In this document: piece after piece, positions 17,696 through 27,300 of the stretch
Numbering within the stretch: the stretch's first letter is position 1
Layout: each line of letters begins with the position of its first letter
Source: Pirellulales bacterium
Lineage (GTDB): Bacteria; Planctomycetota; Planctomycetia; Pirellulales; JAEUIK01
Assembly (NCBI GenBank): GCA_019694435.1
Contig: JAIBBZ010000020.1
Span: 1 to 64,000 of the forward strand
Direction of reading: 5' to 3'
Length of the DNA: 64,000 nucleotides
The notes under the pieces: generated by a model
Told to the model about the DNA's origin: nothing
What the model saw: the letters and a program-made list of their open reading frames with translations, nothing else
The model's database searches: none
Made by a program: the position numbers and the translations under genes

Positions 17696-19360
17696 CTACC
17701 AGTTGCTTGGATCGACCTGCTGGGCCACGCCATCGTCGGCCAGGTCCGCGTCGACCATTTCCGGCGCCCAGGCGCCGCCGCCAGGGGCCTCGGCCGGGTC
17801 GATCTCGTAGGTGCGCGCGGCGCCCGTCGTAGTCGATTGCGCTTGGGCCAGGGAATACAGCTCCTGACCGCACGGCGTGGGGTAGTTGCCCGTGATGCAG
17901 GCCTGGCACAGTTGATCGCTGTCGAAGCCGATCGCCCGGGCAATCGATTCGACCGGCAGATAACGGAGCGAATCGGCGCCGAGCTGCCGCGCCATGCGAA
18001 CCTGCGCCTCGGCGGTCAGCTTGCCGTCGGGCAGGAATTGCGGGGCGAACAACTCGCTGATCCGCGACATGTCGATGCCGTAAAAGCATGGTGCCACGAT
18101 CGGCGGACACGCGACGCGGACGTGGATTTCGCGGGCGCGGCCCAGCGAACGGATGCGGTCGATCAACACCTTCATCGTCGTCGAGCGCACGATCGAGTCT
18201 TCGACCAGCAACACGCGCTTGCCCTCGAGCACCTCGCGCAGCGGCGTGTATTTCAACTGGGCCTTGCTCGTCCGGCTGCTCGAGCCTTCGATAAACGTCC
18301 GGCCCGTATAACGATTGCGAATCAGGCCTTCGAGCGAAGGTACCTTAAGCCGATAGGCCATCGCGTCGGCCGCGGCCTTGCTCGTGTCGGGCACCGGGAC
18401 GACGATCGTATCGTCGTCGATCTGTACGTCTTCCAAATCGGCCAACTCTTCGCCGAGCGCCTTGCGCGAGAGATAGACCCCGCGGCCGTCCATCGTGCTG
18501 GCCACGTTGGCAAAGTAGATCCATTCAAAGAAGCAATGCGCCCGCCGGGGGCTCGCACAGTATTGCTCGACGGCGAAACGCCCGTCGCTGATGGTGATGC
18601 ATTGGCCCGGCCGGAGCGAATGGATGCTTTCGGCGGCGAAGCCCAGATTCAACAGGGCGACGCTCTCGCTCGCGGCGGCGAACAGCGACCCCTCCTTGGC
18701 ATAGCACAACGGCCGCAGCCCGAGCGGATCGCGCATCACGAGCATTTCGCCCACGGCGTTGATCAGCACCAGACAATAGGCCCCGTCGAACTGCGAGGAA
18801 AGTTCTTTGCAGACGTCGACCAGCGACGGGCGACGGTCGCCGACGTACTGGTGGCCGATCGCGTGCAGGATGATCTCGGTGTCGGTGTCGCGGGCCAGGA
18901 AGTTGTCGCCGTTGGCCAATAACTGCGACTTGAGCTGGCCGTAGTTGGCCAATTGGCCGTTAAAGGCGAAGCTGAACCACTTTTGCTTTTGCAGGTGGTG
19001 CCGTTCGAACGGCTGGGCGTAGCTCAAGTCTTCGGCGCCGCAGGTGGCGTAGCGCACGTGCCCGATGGCGGCCCGGCCGGCAAAACGCTCCATCAGGCTC
19101 TCGAACTTGGGCCGATGGTTCATGCGAAAGACCTCGCTGACGTTGCCGAGGTCTTTGTAGTGGGCGATCAACTGTCGCCGCTGCGGATTGTAGGTGCTCA
19201 TCCCGGCCGAGAGCTGGCCGCGATTTTGGATGTCCAGCAACATCCGGGGGATCAGCCGGCTGATCTCCTCGGGACCTTGCGCCGGACACAACGGACTGGT
19301 CTCGCCGCCGGGAAGGTGATAGACGGCGACGATTCCACACTCGTGATGCAGTTCGCTCAT
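17696..19360 (-). CDS. Amidophosphoribosyltransferase-type glutamine amidotransferase (PurF-like)
   Basis: The 554-residue protein begins MSELHHEC followed by GIVAVYH. Cys8 would be the class-II amidotransferase nucleophile after removal of a short propeptide, as in Bacillus Pur[28 protein letters not shown] and DTDTEI are glutaminase motifs; [10 protein letters not shown] and [13 protein letters not shown] (PRPP loop) define the phosphoribosyl half. LCQAC and APCFYGID keep Cys residues near those of the iron-sulfur PurF type. It would make phosphoribosylamine, the first step of purine synthesis. The last 45 residues are a nonconserved tail. The frame runs 24 codons upstream; MSELHHEC is chosen to place Cys near the N-terminus. 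It is divergent in places, so a paralogue is possible. Confidence 0.85.
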   Translation of the reverse strand: MSELHHECGIVAVYHLPGGETSPLCPAQGPEEISRLIPRMLLDIQNRGQLSAGMSTYNPQRRQLIAHYKDLGNVSEVFRMNHRPKFESLMERFAGRAAIGHVRYATCGAEDLSYAQPFERHHLQKQKWFSFAFNGQLANYGQLKSQLLANGDNFLARDTDTEIILHAIGHQYVGDRRPSLVDVCKELSSQFDGAYCLVLINAVGEMLVMRDPLGLRPLCYAKEGSLFAAASESVALLNLGFAAESIHSLRPGQCITISDGRFAVEQYCASPRRAHCFFEWIYFANVASTMDGRGVYLSRKALGEELADLEDVQIDDDTIVVPVPDTSKAAADAMAYRLKVPSLEGLIRNRYTGRTFIEGSSSRTSKAQLKYTPLREVLEGKRVLLVEDSIVRSTTMKVLIDRIRSLGRAREIHVRVACPPIVAPCFYGIDMSRISELFAPQFLPDGKLTAEAQVRMARQLGADSLRYLPVESIARAIGFDSDQLCQACITGNYPTPCGQELYSLAQAQSTTTGAARTYEIDPAEAPGGGAWAPEMVDADLADDGVAQQVDPSNW

Positions 19361-19482
19361 CGTAAGCCGTCTGCCGTCCGCGGGGGCGTCCGAAATGCCC
19401 AGCGTTAAAGCGTCGTCCCACCGCGCGACCACGGACCCGGCCCGCGCGACGGCCTGCGCAACTACTCAAGGCCGGCCTGCTT

Positions 19483-19511
19483 ATTTTAAGCGCGCGGGGC
19501 CTCGATCACAA
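19483..19511 (-). promoter_or_regulatory. Candidate promoter of the PurF-like gene
   Basis: On the minus strand TTGTGA (19511-19506) and TAAAAT (19488-19483) are spaced by 17 bp, a fair sigma-70 match in a GC-rich background. Confidence 0.45.
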
Positions 19512-19636
19512 CCAAGCGAGTCACAGCGAGATTTGCACGGGGTTTGGTCTGCAATGCAGGACGCGGCCCCTGTGCAGGCAGAGTTGACCAACGTCGGAGA
19601 ATCGGGCTGCCAGTGACGTCTTGCGCCACCCTCCCC

Positions 19637-19666
19637 TTGGTCCCCCGGGTCGAGCGGCGGTATTCT
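19637..19666 (+). promoter_or_regulatory. Candidate promoter of proB
   Basis: TTGGTC at 19637-19642 and TATTCT at 19661-19666 are 18 bp apart, about 39 bp before the GTG start of proB. The -35 and spacing equal those before the MMPL gene at 9661. Confidence 0.45.
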
Positions 19667-19704
19667 GAGGCGGAATTCCGTTCCCGCGTCTCGAGAAGTT
19701 TGCC

Positions 19705-20844
19705 GTGACTGCAAGTTTGCGCGCCGAGCTCGCTCGTACGGCCGACGTCATCGTCGTCAAGGTCGGCACGCGCGTACTGACCACCCCCCAGGGCATGTTG
19801 GACGAACAGCGCGTCGCCGCCCTGGCGGGTGAATTGAATGAACTCGTCGATGGCGGCCGCAAAGTGGCGCTGGTCAGTTCGGGCGCGGTAGGTGCCGGGA
19901 TGGGGCAACTAGGGCTGGCGCGGCGCCCGCAATTGCTCCCCCAGCTTCAGGCGGTCGCCGCCGTGGGACAATGCTATCTCGTTCAAGCCTACGAGCGCAG
20001 TTTCCGCGCCCACGGGCGGCATGCGGCCCAAATCCTCCTGACGGCAGAGGACCTTGACGAGCGGACGCGCTATTTGAACGTGCGCAATACGCTGCATGCC
20101 CTGCTCGATTTTGGCGCGGTGCCGATCATCAACGAAAACGACACGGTGAGCGTCGAAGAGCTGCAGACGACGTTTGGAGACAATGACCGGCTCGCCGCGC
20201 TGGTGACCAACCTGCTGAGAGCGCCGTTGCTCGTGTTGCTCTCCGACGTCGAGGGCCTGTACGACGGCGACCCCGCGGAAGCAAGTTCGAAGGTCATTCC
20301 CACGGTCGCGACCGTCGATGACTCAATCTGGAACCTTGTGCGCGACCGGGTCACCGGGCTCAGCAAGGGAGGCATGGCCAGCAAGCTGCGCGCGGCGCGG
20401 ATCTGCACCGCCGCGGGCGAAAACGTCATCATCGCCAGTGGTCGCCACCCTGGCGCTTTGGCACGGATTGCCCGCGGCGAGGAAGTCGGGACCCTGTTCA
20501 CCGCTCAGGGCAACTCGATCGGTGCCCGGAAGCGCTGGATCGGGTTCACGGTCCAGCCGCGCGGCTACCTGGTGCTCGATGCCGGGGCGCGGCGCGCGAT
20601 CGCGGAGCAAGGCCGCAGCTTGTTGGCCATCGGCGTGGTCGACGTGTCCGGCGAGTTCGCCAAGGGAGACGTCGTCGCGCTGCGCGACGGCGCCGGGCAG
20701 GAATTCGCTCGCGGGCTCAGCAACTACACGGCCGAGGAGCTGCGCCGCATCAAGGGCCTGCGCACCGAGCAGATCGCCGTTGCCTTGGGGCGCTGTCCGT
20801 ACGAGGAAGTCGTCCACCGCGACAATCTCCTGGTAACAGGTTGA
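19705..20844 (+). CDS. proB: Glutamate 5-kinase with PUA domain
   Basis: The 379-residue protein has the amino-acid kinase start VIVVKVGTRVLT (15-26), VALVSSGAVGAGMGQLG, INENDTVSVEEL and FGDNDRLAALV, then GGMASKLRAAR. This is the full set for ProB, which phosphorylates glutamate in proline synthesis. The last 95 residues (from about KRWIGFTVQPRG) form a PUA domain, as in E. coli ProB. The start is GTG with GAGAAG upstream. proA is not adjacent. Confidence 0.95.
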   Translation: MTASLRAELARTADVIVVKVGTRVLTTPQGMLDEQRVAALAGELNELVDGGRKVALVSSGAVGAGMGQLGLARRPQLLPQLQAVAAVGQCYLVQAYERSFRAHGRHAAQILLTAEDLDERTRYLNVRNTLHALLDFGAVPIINENDTVSVEELQTTFGDNDRLAALVTNLLRAPLLVLLSDVEGLYDGDPAEASSKVIPTVATVDDSIWNLVRDRVTGLSKGGMASKLRAARICTAAGENVIIASGRHPGALARIARGEEVGTLFTAQGNSIGARKRWIGFTVQPRGYLVLDAGARRAIAEQGRSLLAIGVVDVSGEFAKGDVVALRDGAGQEFARGLSNYTAEELRRIKGLRTEQIAVALGRCPYEEVVHRDNLLVTG

Positions 20845-20923
20845 TGGCTCCTGGTGACCGGTTGAGGGTCGTCACCGGGTGGTTTATTCCCGCTGAGAAC
20901 GCGTGCTGCCGGCGAGACGGTTC

Positions 20924-21838
20924 ATGATCCTGCCCCTGCCTTCGCCGCCTTGGTATCAGCCATTCGACGGGCGACCGTTCAAGCTGAGCCTGGCGACCCG
21001 GCCGCTCGAGCTGGTCGACTGGATCGAAATCGACACCGCCACGCCGGACCAACTGCGGCTGCGCCGCCAATTGCTCGAAACCGAACGCCAACGGTGTTTC
21101 GTCGCTTTGCCCGGTTCCGAAGAGCCTGCGCAGGAGCTGCTGGAAATGCTGGCGAAACACCTGGCCGAGTTGTTTCCCGGCTGGTTTACGCTCGTGGCGG
21201 ATCGGCTGCACGATCATTTGACCGACACGGTTCACGACCTGGCCCGGGCCGACGAGCATCCGCTGGCGACGTCGGCGCGCCTCGTCGGCGAAGACCTGTG
21301 CCTGATGCGCCCCGATCCGGCGGGCTATCGGCTCGACGCGGCAGTCGTGTGTTTTCCGTCGCGCTGGCGCGTGTGGGAAAAGCTGGGCGCCACGCTGCGC
21401 GAGATCCACGCACCGGTGCCGTATTACGACCCGCAGGTCGCCGAGCCGTCGGATCGTTTGCTCGAGGCACTCAAGGTCGAAAAGCCCGTGTGGCGGCTGA
21501 ACTGGAGTCTGCATGACAGCGACGTCTTGTTTCAGCCGACGGCGCACCCGCCGCTGAATCCCGCGCTGGGCCCTGACAATGCGCTGGCTTCGCTGTGGCT
21601 GCGCGTCGAGCGGCAGACCTTGCGGCGATTGCCACGAACGGGCTGGGTGCTGTTCACGATCCGCACCCATTTGCGCCGCCTCGACGAAGTGTGTACGACG
21701 GCCGACATTGCCGGACAGCTTGCGGCCACGCTTCGCGGACTGCCGCCGGAAACCCGGGCCTACAAGAGCTACGGGCCGATCCTGGCGCCGCTCCTGGCGG
21801 CGCTCGACCGCCGCTCGAAAGCCGGCGAAGATTCCTGA
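20924..21838 (+). CDS. DUF3445 protein (heme-dependent oxidative N-demethylase-like)
   Basis: The 304-residue protein resembles the DUF3445 family in its conserved ordering: WYQPFDGRPFKLSLATRPL at the N-terminus, a central EDLCLMRPDP...VCFPSRW block, then LNWSLHD and a late ERQTLRRLPRTGWVLFTIRT. Characterised relatives form the alpha subunit of heme-dependent oxidative N-demethylases that act on methylamines. No matching reductase or ferredoxin-like subunit is nearby, so its electron donor and substrate are unknown. ATG at 20924 with GGCGAGA is chosen over an upstream GTG at 20903. Confidence 0.75.
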   Translation: MILPLPSPPWYQPFDGRPFKLSLATRPLELVDWIEIDTATPDQLRLRRQLLETERQRCFVALPGSEEPAQELLEMLAKHLAELFPGWFTLVADRLHDHLTDTVHDLARADEHPLATSARLVGEDLCLMRPDPAGYRLDAAVVCFPSRWRVWEKLGATLREIHAPVPYYDPQVAEPSDRLLEALKVEKPVWRLNWSLHDSDVLFQPTAHPPLNPALGPDNALASLWLRVERQTLRRLPRTGWVLFTIRTHLRRLDEVCTTADIAGQLAATLRGLPPETRAYKSYGPILAPLLAALDRRSKAGEDS

Positions 21839-21858
21839 GCATCCCGGGGGACAACCTG

Positions 21859-22299
21859 ATGCGCACGCAGTCGCTGGGCATCCTCGTGGTGGGCTTGCTG
21901 CTCACCGTCGCGACGACGGCCGGCGCGTATGCCGGCTGGCTCGGCCAGCGCAGCGACTACCTGGGTCACTTTCTCGCAGGCTGCGGCGGAACATTAGGCG
22001 TGGCAGTACTGGCGCTGCTGGCCATTTCCGGTGAGATCCAGCGCCGGGCCGGCGCCACGGTCGTGCTGTTGGCGGTGCTCGCCTGCGTCGCGTTAGGAGG
22101 TGTTTTCGAATCGACGTTGTATCGCCTGGCCAAGTTCGACGAGGTCGACTTTTGCAATCAAAGTCTCGGCGCGGTGGTCGCGGGCGCAATCGCTCAGGCC
22201 GTCGCGCGGCGCGGATTGCTGACGCGAATGGCCAGCGTCGTGCTGCTCGCGCTGGCCGCGGCGCTCTTGTTCGGAGGGTATCACTTTGCGTTTCTATGA
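21859..22299 (+). CDS. Small membrane protein, unknown function
   Basis: ATG at 21859 gives 146 residues with about four hydrophobic segments (7-27, 37-57, 67-82, 125-141), so it is an inner-membrane protein. A short loop with RLAKFDEVDFCNQSLGA between helices is the only polar conserved-looking part. The family is not recognised, although the helix arrangement recalls small VanZ-like proteins. It is 20 bp after the DUF3445 gene and overlaps the next gene by 14 bp; all three are likely one operon. Confidence 0.7.
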   Translation: MRTQSLGILVVGLLLTVATTAGAYAGWLGQRSDYLGHFLAGCGGTLGVAVLALLAISGEIQRRAGATVVLLAVLACVALGGVFESTLYRLAKFDEVDFCNQSLGAVVAGAIAQAVARRGLLTRMASVVLLALAAALLFGGYHFAFL

Positions 22300-22744
22300 A
22301 CGCGTGGCGATCCTGACGCTGGCGCGGCTGGCGGGAATTCTGGCCTGCACCAACCTGTGGGTCACTGCGGCCCGGTCGACGATTCCCTTGGCGTTGGCGA
22401 CTCAGTTGCTGAACTCCGAGGTACGACACGAGAAGCACCCGGGCCAGGACGACGTCTGTCTGTGGATGCTCGCGGATCGGCGAGTGCTGCACGTCGACCA
22501 AGAGGTCTTTGCCGCCGTCCCCCGCTGGGGAGATCGACTGGAAAAGCAGCCCTGGGAACGCGTCCTGAAGGCCGACGGACGGGTGATTCTGCTGGCCTGG
22601 TCCGCCGATTTTCGCGGCATGGGGCGCGTGATGCCCGTCGTGTTGGTGGTGATCGCCGCCTGGCTTGCCTGGGGTATTTCCGAGGCGGGCCGCGCAGCTT
22701 CCCCTGCGGCCGACTCGTCGCGGCCTCTGAATCGAGTACAATGA
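22286..22744 (+). CDS. Small membrane protein with TTG start inside the previous gene
   Basis: TTG at 22286 lies inside the end of the preceding gene and has GGAGGG at 22273-22278 exactly 7 nt upstream, the best ribosome site here; no in-frame ATG fits. The 152-residue product has an N-terminal hydrophobic segment (about 7-35), a polar middle (RHEKHPGQDDVCLWMLADRR) and a second helix near 115-130. No family is recognised. The 14-bp overlap implies translational coupling with the upstream membrane protein, so the two may form a complex. Confidence 0.65.
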   Translation: MRFYERVAILTLARLAGILACTNLWVTAARSTIPLALATQLLNSEVRHEKHPGQDDVCLWMLADRRVLHVDQEVFAAVPRWGDRLEKQPWERVLKADGRVILLAWSADFRGMGRVMPVVLVVIAAWLAWGISEAGRAASPAADSSRPLNRVQ

Positions 22745-22813
22745 CACTTCGCGCACGTTTCGTTTGCCCGAGGGCTCGGTCGCAGGGGACGTCGCGTCGG
22801 AGGCGGGTAATTC

Positions 22814-23710
22814 ATGGAATCGGCGAGTACGACCCCGGCTGCCACGCCAGCATCCCAGGCGGCAGCATCCCAGGCGGCAGGGGCACAGGTGCCTGGCGCT
22901 GGCGGCCCCCAAACGCCCGCTGCCCCATCGGCGGCACCGCGGCGCCGCGCTCCGACGGGGCCCCGTCCACCGCGCGTCGCCTTGGGGCTGGGCATCGTGT
23001 GCGCTTTTTTGCCGCCGTTCATCTATGGCCTGATGATCGCTGCGAGTGTGTTGACGGTGCCTTGGTGGGCGGCCGTCACCATTTCGCTGGGTGCCGTGTT
23101 GTTGTTGGTCGCCACGATCCAGTGGTTCAACGTCTGGCGCGCCGCGTTGTTCGTGCTGGGCGCCGCACTGGCCGCGGCAACCTGGATGTACATCCTTTCG
23201 TGGAGCCAATTGCCGGCCTACAACGGTCCGTTGAAGGTTGGCGAGCCGTTCCCCGCGTTCTACGCTTTGCGGGCCAACGGTACGAAGCTGACGCAGGAGG
23301 TGCTCAAGGGGGGCGAGGGCAGTCACCTGATCGTGTTATTCCGCGGGCGGTGGTGCGCCTACTGCATGGCGCAGTTGGCCGATCTCGACGCCAGCCACCG
23401 CAGTTTTGACCTGCGACACGTGCACGTAATCGCCGCCTCGATCGAAGGCGGCGCGGAGACATTGCAGACGCAGGCCGATTTTCCGAACCTGGAAATCGTC
23501 AGCGACGCGGCTCGAAAACTCATCGATGCGACCGGCACGTTGCATCCCGGTGGGGCGCCCAACGGTAGCGACACCGCCGCGCCGACGATGGTGCTGATCG
23601 ATCAGCAAGGCGTCGTGCGCTGGATCTTTCGGCCGACGCGCTACCTCGCGCGCCCGAGCAGCGAAGAAGTCTGCGCGGCGATCGACGAAGTTCTGCCCCA
23701 GGTGTGGTGA
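22814..23710 (+). CDS. Membrane-anchored thioredoxin/peroxiredoxin-like protein
   Basis: The 298-residue protein has an Ala/Pro/Gln-rich N-terminus (1-55), about three membrane helices (55-130), then an AhpC/TSA-type thioredoxin fold from KVGEPFPAFYAL (141). FRGRWCAYC places a CxxC at 181/184, where peroxiredoxin-like proteins carry their active Cys. A late TMVLIDQQGVVRWIF is the usual strand pair of this fold. It probably faces the periplasm or paryphoplasm and handles thiols or peroxides. The N-terminal DNA contains a short 15-bp duplication (GCATCCCAGGCGGCA). Confidence 0.8.
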   Translation: MESASTTPAATPASQAAASQAAGAQVPGAGGPQTPAAPSAAPRRRAPTGPRPPRVALGLGIVCAFLPPFIYGLMIAASVLTVPWWAAVTISLGAVLLLVATIQWFNVWRAALFVLGAALAAATWMYILSWSQLPAYNGPLKVGEPFPAFYALRANGTKLTQEVLKGGEGSHLIVLFRGRWCAYCMAQLADLDASHRSFDLRHVHVIAASIEGGAETLQTQADFPNLEIVSDAARKLIDATGTLHPGGAPNGSDTAAPTMVLIDQQGVVRWIFRPTRYLARPSSEEVCAAIDEVLPQVW

Positions 23711-23783
23711 AGCGGCCGCAATGCGCAGCCGCGACGGCGCTGCTACGCTGGGCGACACGGCGCGGGACAACCGTGATCGGCCT

Positions 23784-24227
23784 CTAGCGGCCCGCGCACT
23801 TGACGCACCGGCCCTTGAGCAGCACCTCGGTGATCTGGTCAATCACGCGGGGCGCACGCTGTGGCTCGACCGACACGCTTGCCTTCTCCAGGCACTTCAA
23901 TTCGCCGCACGTCGTGCAGAGAAAGTGCGGGTGCGTGTTTTCGTGTTGATGGCCGGCGCGGCGGAGTTCGAACCGCCAGAGGTGGTCGCCCAGCTCGGTC
24001 CGGCTAACCAGACCCGCCTCGGCCAGGTCGATCAAGTTGCGATAGACGGTCGTCTTGTCGTAGCCCTCGGGCACCAGGTGCTCGGCCAGTTCGGCATGCG
24101 TTTGCGGGCGGGCTGCGGCCTGCAGCCGGCGCAGCACGGCCAGCCGCCCATTGGTGCAGCGCAGTCCCGCCGCGCGGATCTCCGCTCGGAAATCGACCGC
24201 CTCGTCGCTACCACCGCGCTTCGCCAT
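23784..24227 (-). CDS. Fur-family metal/peroxide-responsive repressor
   Basis: The ATG at 24227 gives 147 residues. There is a winged-helix DNA-binding half (GLRCTNGRLAVLRRL, then DKTTVYRNLIDLAEAGLV) and a metal half with HQHENTHPHFLC. Two CxxC zinc motifs lie at 104-107 (CTTC) and 141-144 (CVKC). This is Fur/Zur/PerR architecture; which metal it senses cannot be decided. The upstream frame extension is not coding. It lies next to a redox-protein gene (convergent), which might hint at PerR-like function but is weak evidence. Confidence 0.9.
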   Translation of the reverse strand: MAKRGGSDEAVDFRAEIRAAGLRCTNGRLAVLRRLQAAARPQTHAELAEHLVPEGYDKTTVYRNLIDLAEAGLVSRTELGDHLWRFELRRAGHQHENTHPHFLCTTCGELKCLEKASVSVEPQRAPRVIDQITEVLLKGRCVKCAGR

Positions 24228-24357
24228 ACAGGCGAATTTAGCCGAGAAACGCCCTGGCCACCATGTGCGGAGCTGCACGGGGCAACGGCTCAGGCCACCG
24301 GCGCTCAGACGCTTGGGCCACAAAGCAGCGACTGCCGGGCAAGGGACAAACGCCGGC

Positions 24358-27300
24358 TTACTTGCCGGTGACCCACTCGGCGCGAGCCGGCGAATTCGGG
24401 GCGTCGGCGAGTTCGAGCCGGAGCGGCGTGGTGCGCTGGCTGGCGTCGACCGCCAGGCAGACGATGTGCCGCCCGGCGGGCAAGTCGAGGTCGTTCTCGG
24501 TCGCCAAGGCCTGCTTGTTGCTGTCGAGCCAGAAGGTGATGCCCGTCGTGTCGCCGGCCAGCAGACGCACGGGCCCCGCGGTCGTCACTTCAATCTCGGC
24601 CCGCACGTAGGCCGTCGGCGGGCGCTCGGCGCGGACCCGCAGCGCCGGCAAATCTTCCACGGGCAGCGTGCCGTCGACGCGGCTGTAGACGGAACGCCAA
24701 ACGAGATCAGGATGTGCCTGCGCGGCGAGGTCGCCGCTGGCATAGCGGATCATCTGCGCCATCGCGGGGGTGTTTTCGACCGCTTGCCAGCGCCGCGCGA
24801 CGCGTGCCTTGTCGGCCGTATAGGGACCGACCTTGCCCAACTCGGACAGGAATCGAACCAGATCAACGAGCTCGGCACGGGTAAGAGTGTCGACCAGGCC
24901 GACGGGCATGATCGATCCGCCGGGGGTCTTTTCGTCGATCGATTCGAGCGGAATCACGACTTCCTTGTCCTCGGCGTCGCGCAGGATCAACTCGGTGTCG
25001 GTTTGCCGCGCCGGGACTCCCGAAAACACCTGCCCGTCGGTCGTGCTGACCACGAGCGAATGATAGTTCTCCTTGACGGCCTTTGTCGGCACCAGGATCG
25101 ACTCGACCAGGTAATCGATCTGCGCGCTGCCGCCGATGCTCACCAGGTCCGGCCCGACACGGCCGCCCGCGCCGGCGATCGCGTGGCACTTCAGGCAGGC
25201 CGTCTCCTGACGGCGAAAGATCTGCTCACCCCGGGCCGCGTCACCTTGCGTCTTGACCACCTCGACCAGTTCGGCGAGTTGCTCGGGCGACAGCGCCACG
25301 GGGCCTGCGCCCAACCCTCCGGCCCGATTGAGCGCCTCGATCAGCTCGGGCAGCTCGCGACCGGCGCTGCGCACGACGCGCAAGGCCAGCTTGGCCGTGT
25401 CCGGGGGCAATTGTTGTTCGGTCAACGCGGCCAACAGGGCCTTGGTTCCCTCGTTGCGGCGCACGAACACATTCAACAAGGTCGCGAGGTCGACATTGCC
25501 TGCGGCCGATTGCAGCAGTTGCACGGCCAAGGTCGCCGCGCGGCCAGGATCGAGCGCGGCGATACCGACCACGGCGGCGGTCTGCACCTCGGCGGCACGC
25601 TGGCCATCGACCAGCGCGGCCAGCGCATCGACGCTGGCTTGCCCGCCGAGCGCGACGAGTCCTTCGATGGCCGCTTGACGCGAACTCGGCGGCAGTGCCG
25701 TATCGCCCGCCGCGACCAGTTCGGCCAGTTGCGAGCGCGCGGCCTCCAAACGCCATTGCCCGGCCAAACGCAGGGCCGCGGCTCGCAGTCCCTCGTCCGA
25801 GGTCGCAAACAGCGCCGTCAGGCCCGACAAATCACCGCTGGGCTGCAGTTGACGTTGGGCCGAAGCCTTCGACAGAGCCGCCAGCAACGGCAGCGCCTTG
25901 CCGGGCTCGCTGGCCGCCGACTTCAACACCAGGTCGAGCAAACGGCGCAACTGATCGGTGCCACCCTGCGTGCCGATCAGATCGAGCACGCTGGCCTGGC
26001 GCGCTTCGGAAACGGCGCCTCGCTCGAGCAAGCCGAGCAGCGGTTCGACGACCTCGGCCGTGGCCACGGCCGTGAGGGCGAATTCGAAGTGCGCCGGTTG
26101 TTCGGCGAGGTGCAGGCGGCCGGCCTGCAGTTCGGGCAGCCAGACGGGCGCCAGGTCGCGAGAAGTGGCCCACAAGGCATAGTCGAGGAACCGGTCCATC
26201 GGTGCGTCGAGCGCGTTCAAGGCCAGCTCGATGCTGCGCGGATCCGGCACGTGGGCCAGCGCGCGCACCGCCTCGAGCCGCACGCGAGGATGCTCGTCGC
26301 CAACGCGCGAGGCCAGCAGCTCCAGCGCGTCGGAGATGCGCGGGTGCCAGTAGCGCAGCACCCGGGTAGCCGCGGCGCGGACGCGCGGATCGCGGGCCGT
26401 CAGCAGCGATTGGAGCAAATCGGGCTCCACGACGTCGAGCGATTGATAAGTCCACAGAGCCTCGAGGCGGTGATGTTCGTAATCCTGCGTGGTCGGATCG
26501 AGTGCCGCAGACCAGGCCGCCAGTTCGGGTATGACGCTTACGCCGCGCTCCTTGAGCGTGCGCTTGGCGAAATGGCGCGTCCAACTCTCGGGGGCCTGGA
26601 GCATCGCCAGCAACTCCGGAGTGCTCGAGGCGGCGAAGTCGATGCGGGGCACCAAGGGCCGTCCCTTGGCCGTCACGCGCCAGATGCGCCCGTGAACGTG
26701 GTCGCGGCGCGGATCGCGAAAGTCGACCTCGCCGTGCTGGATGATCGGGTTGTACCAGTCGGCAATGTAGATCGCCCCGTCCGGACCCTGCTTGACGTCG
26801 ACCGGGCGGAAGGCCACGTTCGTCGAGCGAATCAGCTCGGTTTGCTCGCGCGAGGCGTAGCCTGCGCCATCGTCCGAGACCACGAAGCGGCAGACACGGT
26901 TAGCGCGAAAATCGTTGGTAATCAGGCTGCCTTGCCAGTCGTCGGACAGATGCCGGCCGTCGACGATCTCCAAAGCACAGTGCTTCGGGCTGCCAGGATT
27001 CAGGCCCGGCAGAATGCGGACCGCGCCGGGCGCGGTGAAATAAGTCGCACCGGGCAACAGGTAGTTGATCCCTTCGCCCCCTGCCCCGTCGGTACCGAAC
27101 GATTGTCCCCAGCGATCGAACGCGTGGCCCCAGGGATTTACCAGCCCGCGAATGAACACGCCCAGCTCGAGCGTTTCGGGCCGGAAATGCCAGACTCCGC
27201 CGCCGTTGAGCCGCCGGACGCCGTGGGGCGTCTCGATGTGGCTGTGAATGTAGATCGACTGGTTGAAGTACAGCATGCCGTCCGGGCCGAAGCGGAGCGT

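Larger units (their letters stand above)
19361..19704. other. 344-bp divergent promoter region
   Basis: No gene is seen. The gap lies between the PurF-like gene (minus) and proB (plus) and holds a candidate promoter for each, listed separately. The minus-side promoter would leave a leader of roughly 115 nt; I could not recognise a riboswitch in it. Confidence 0.5.
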
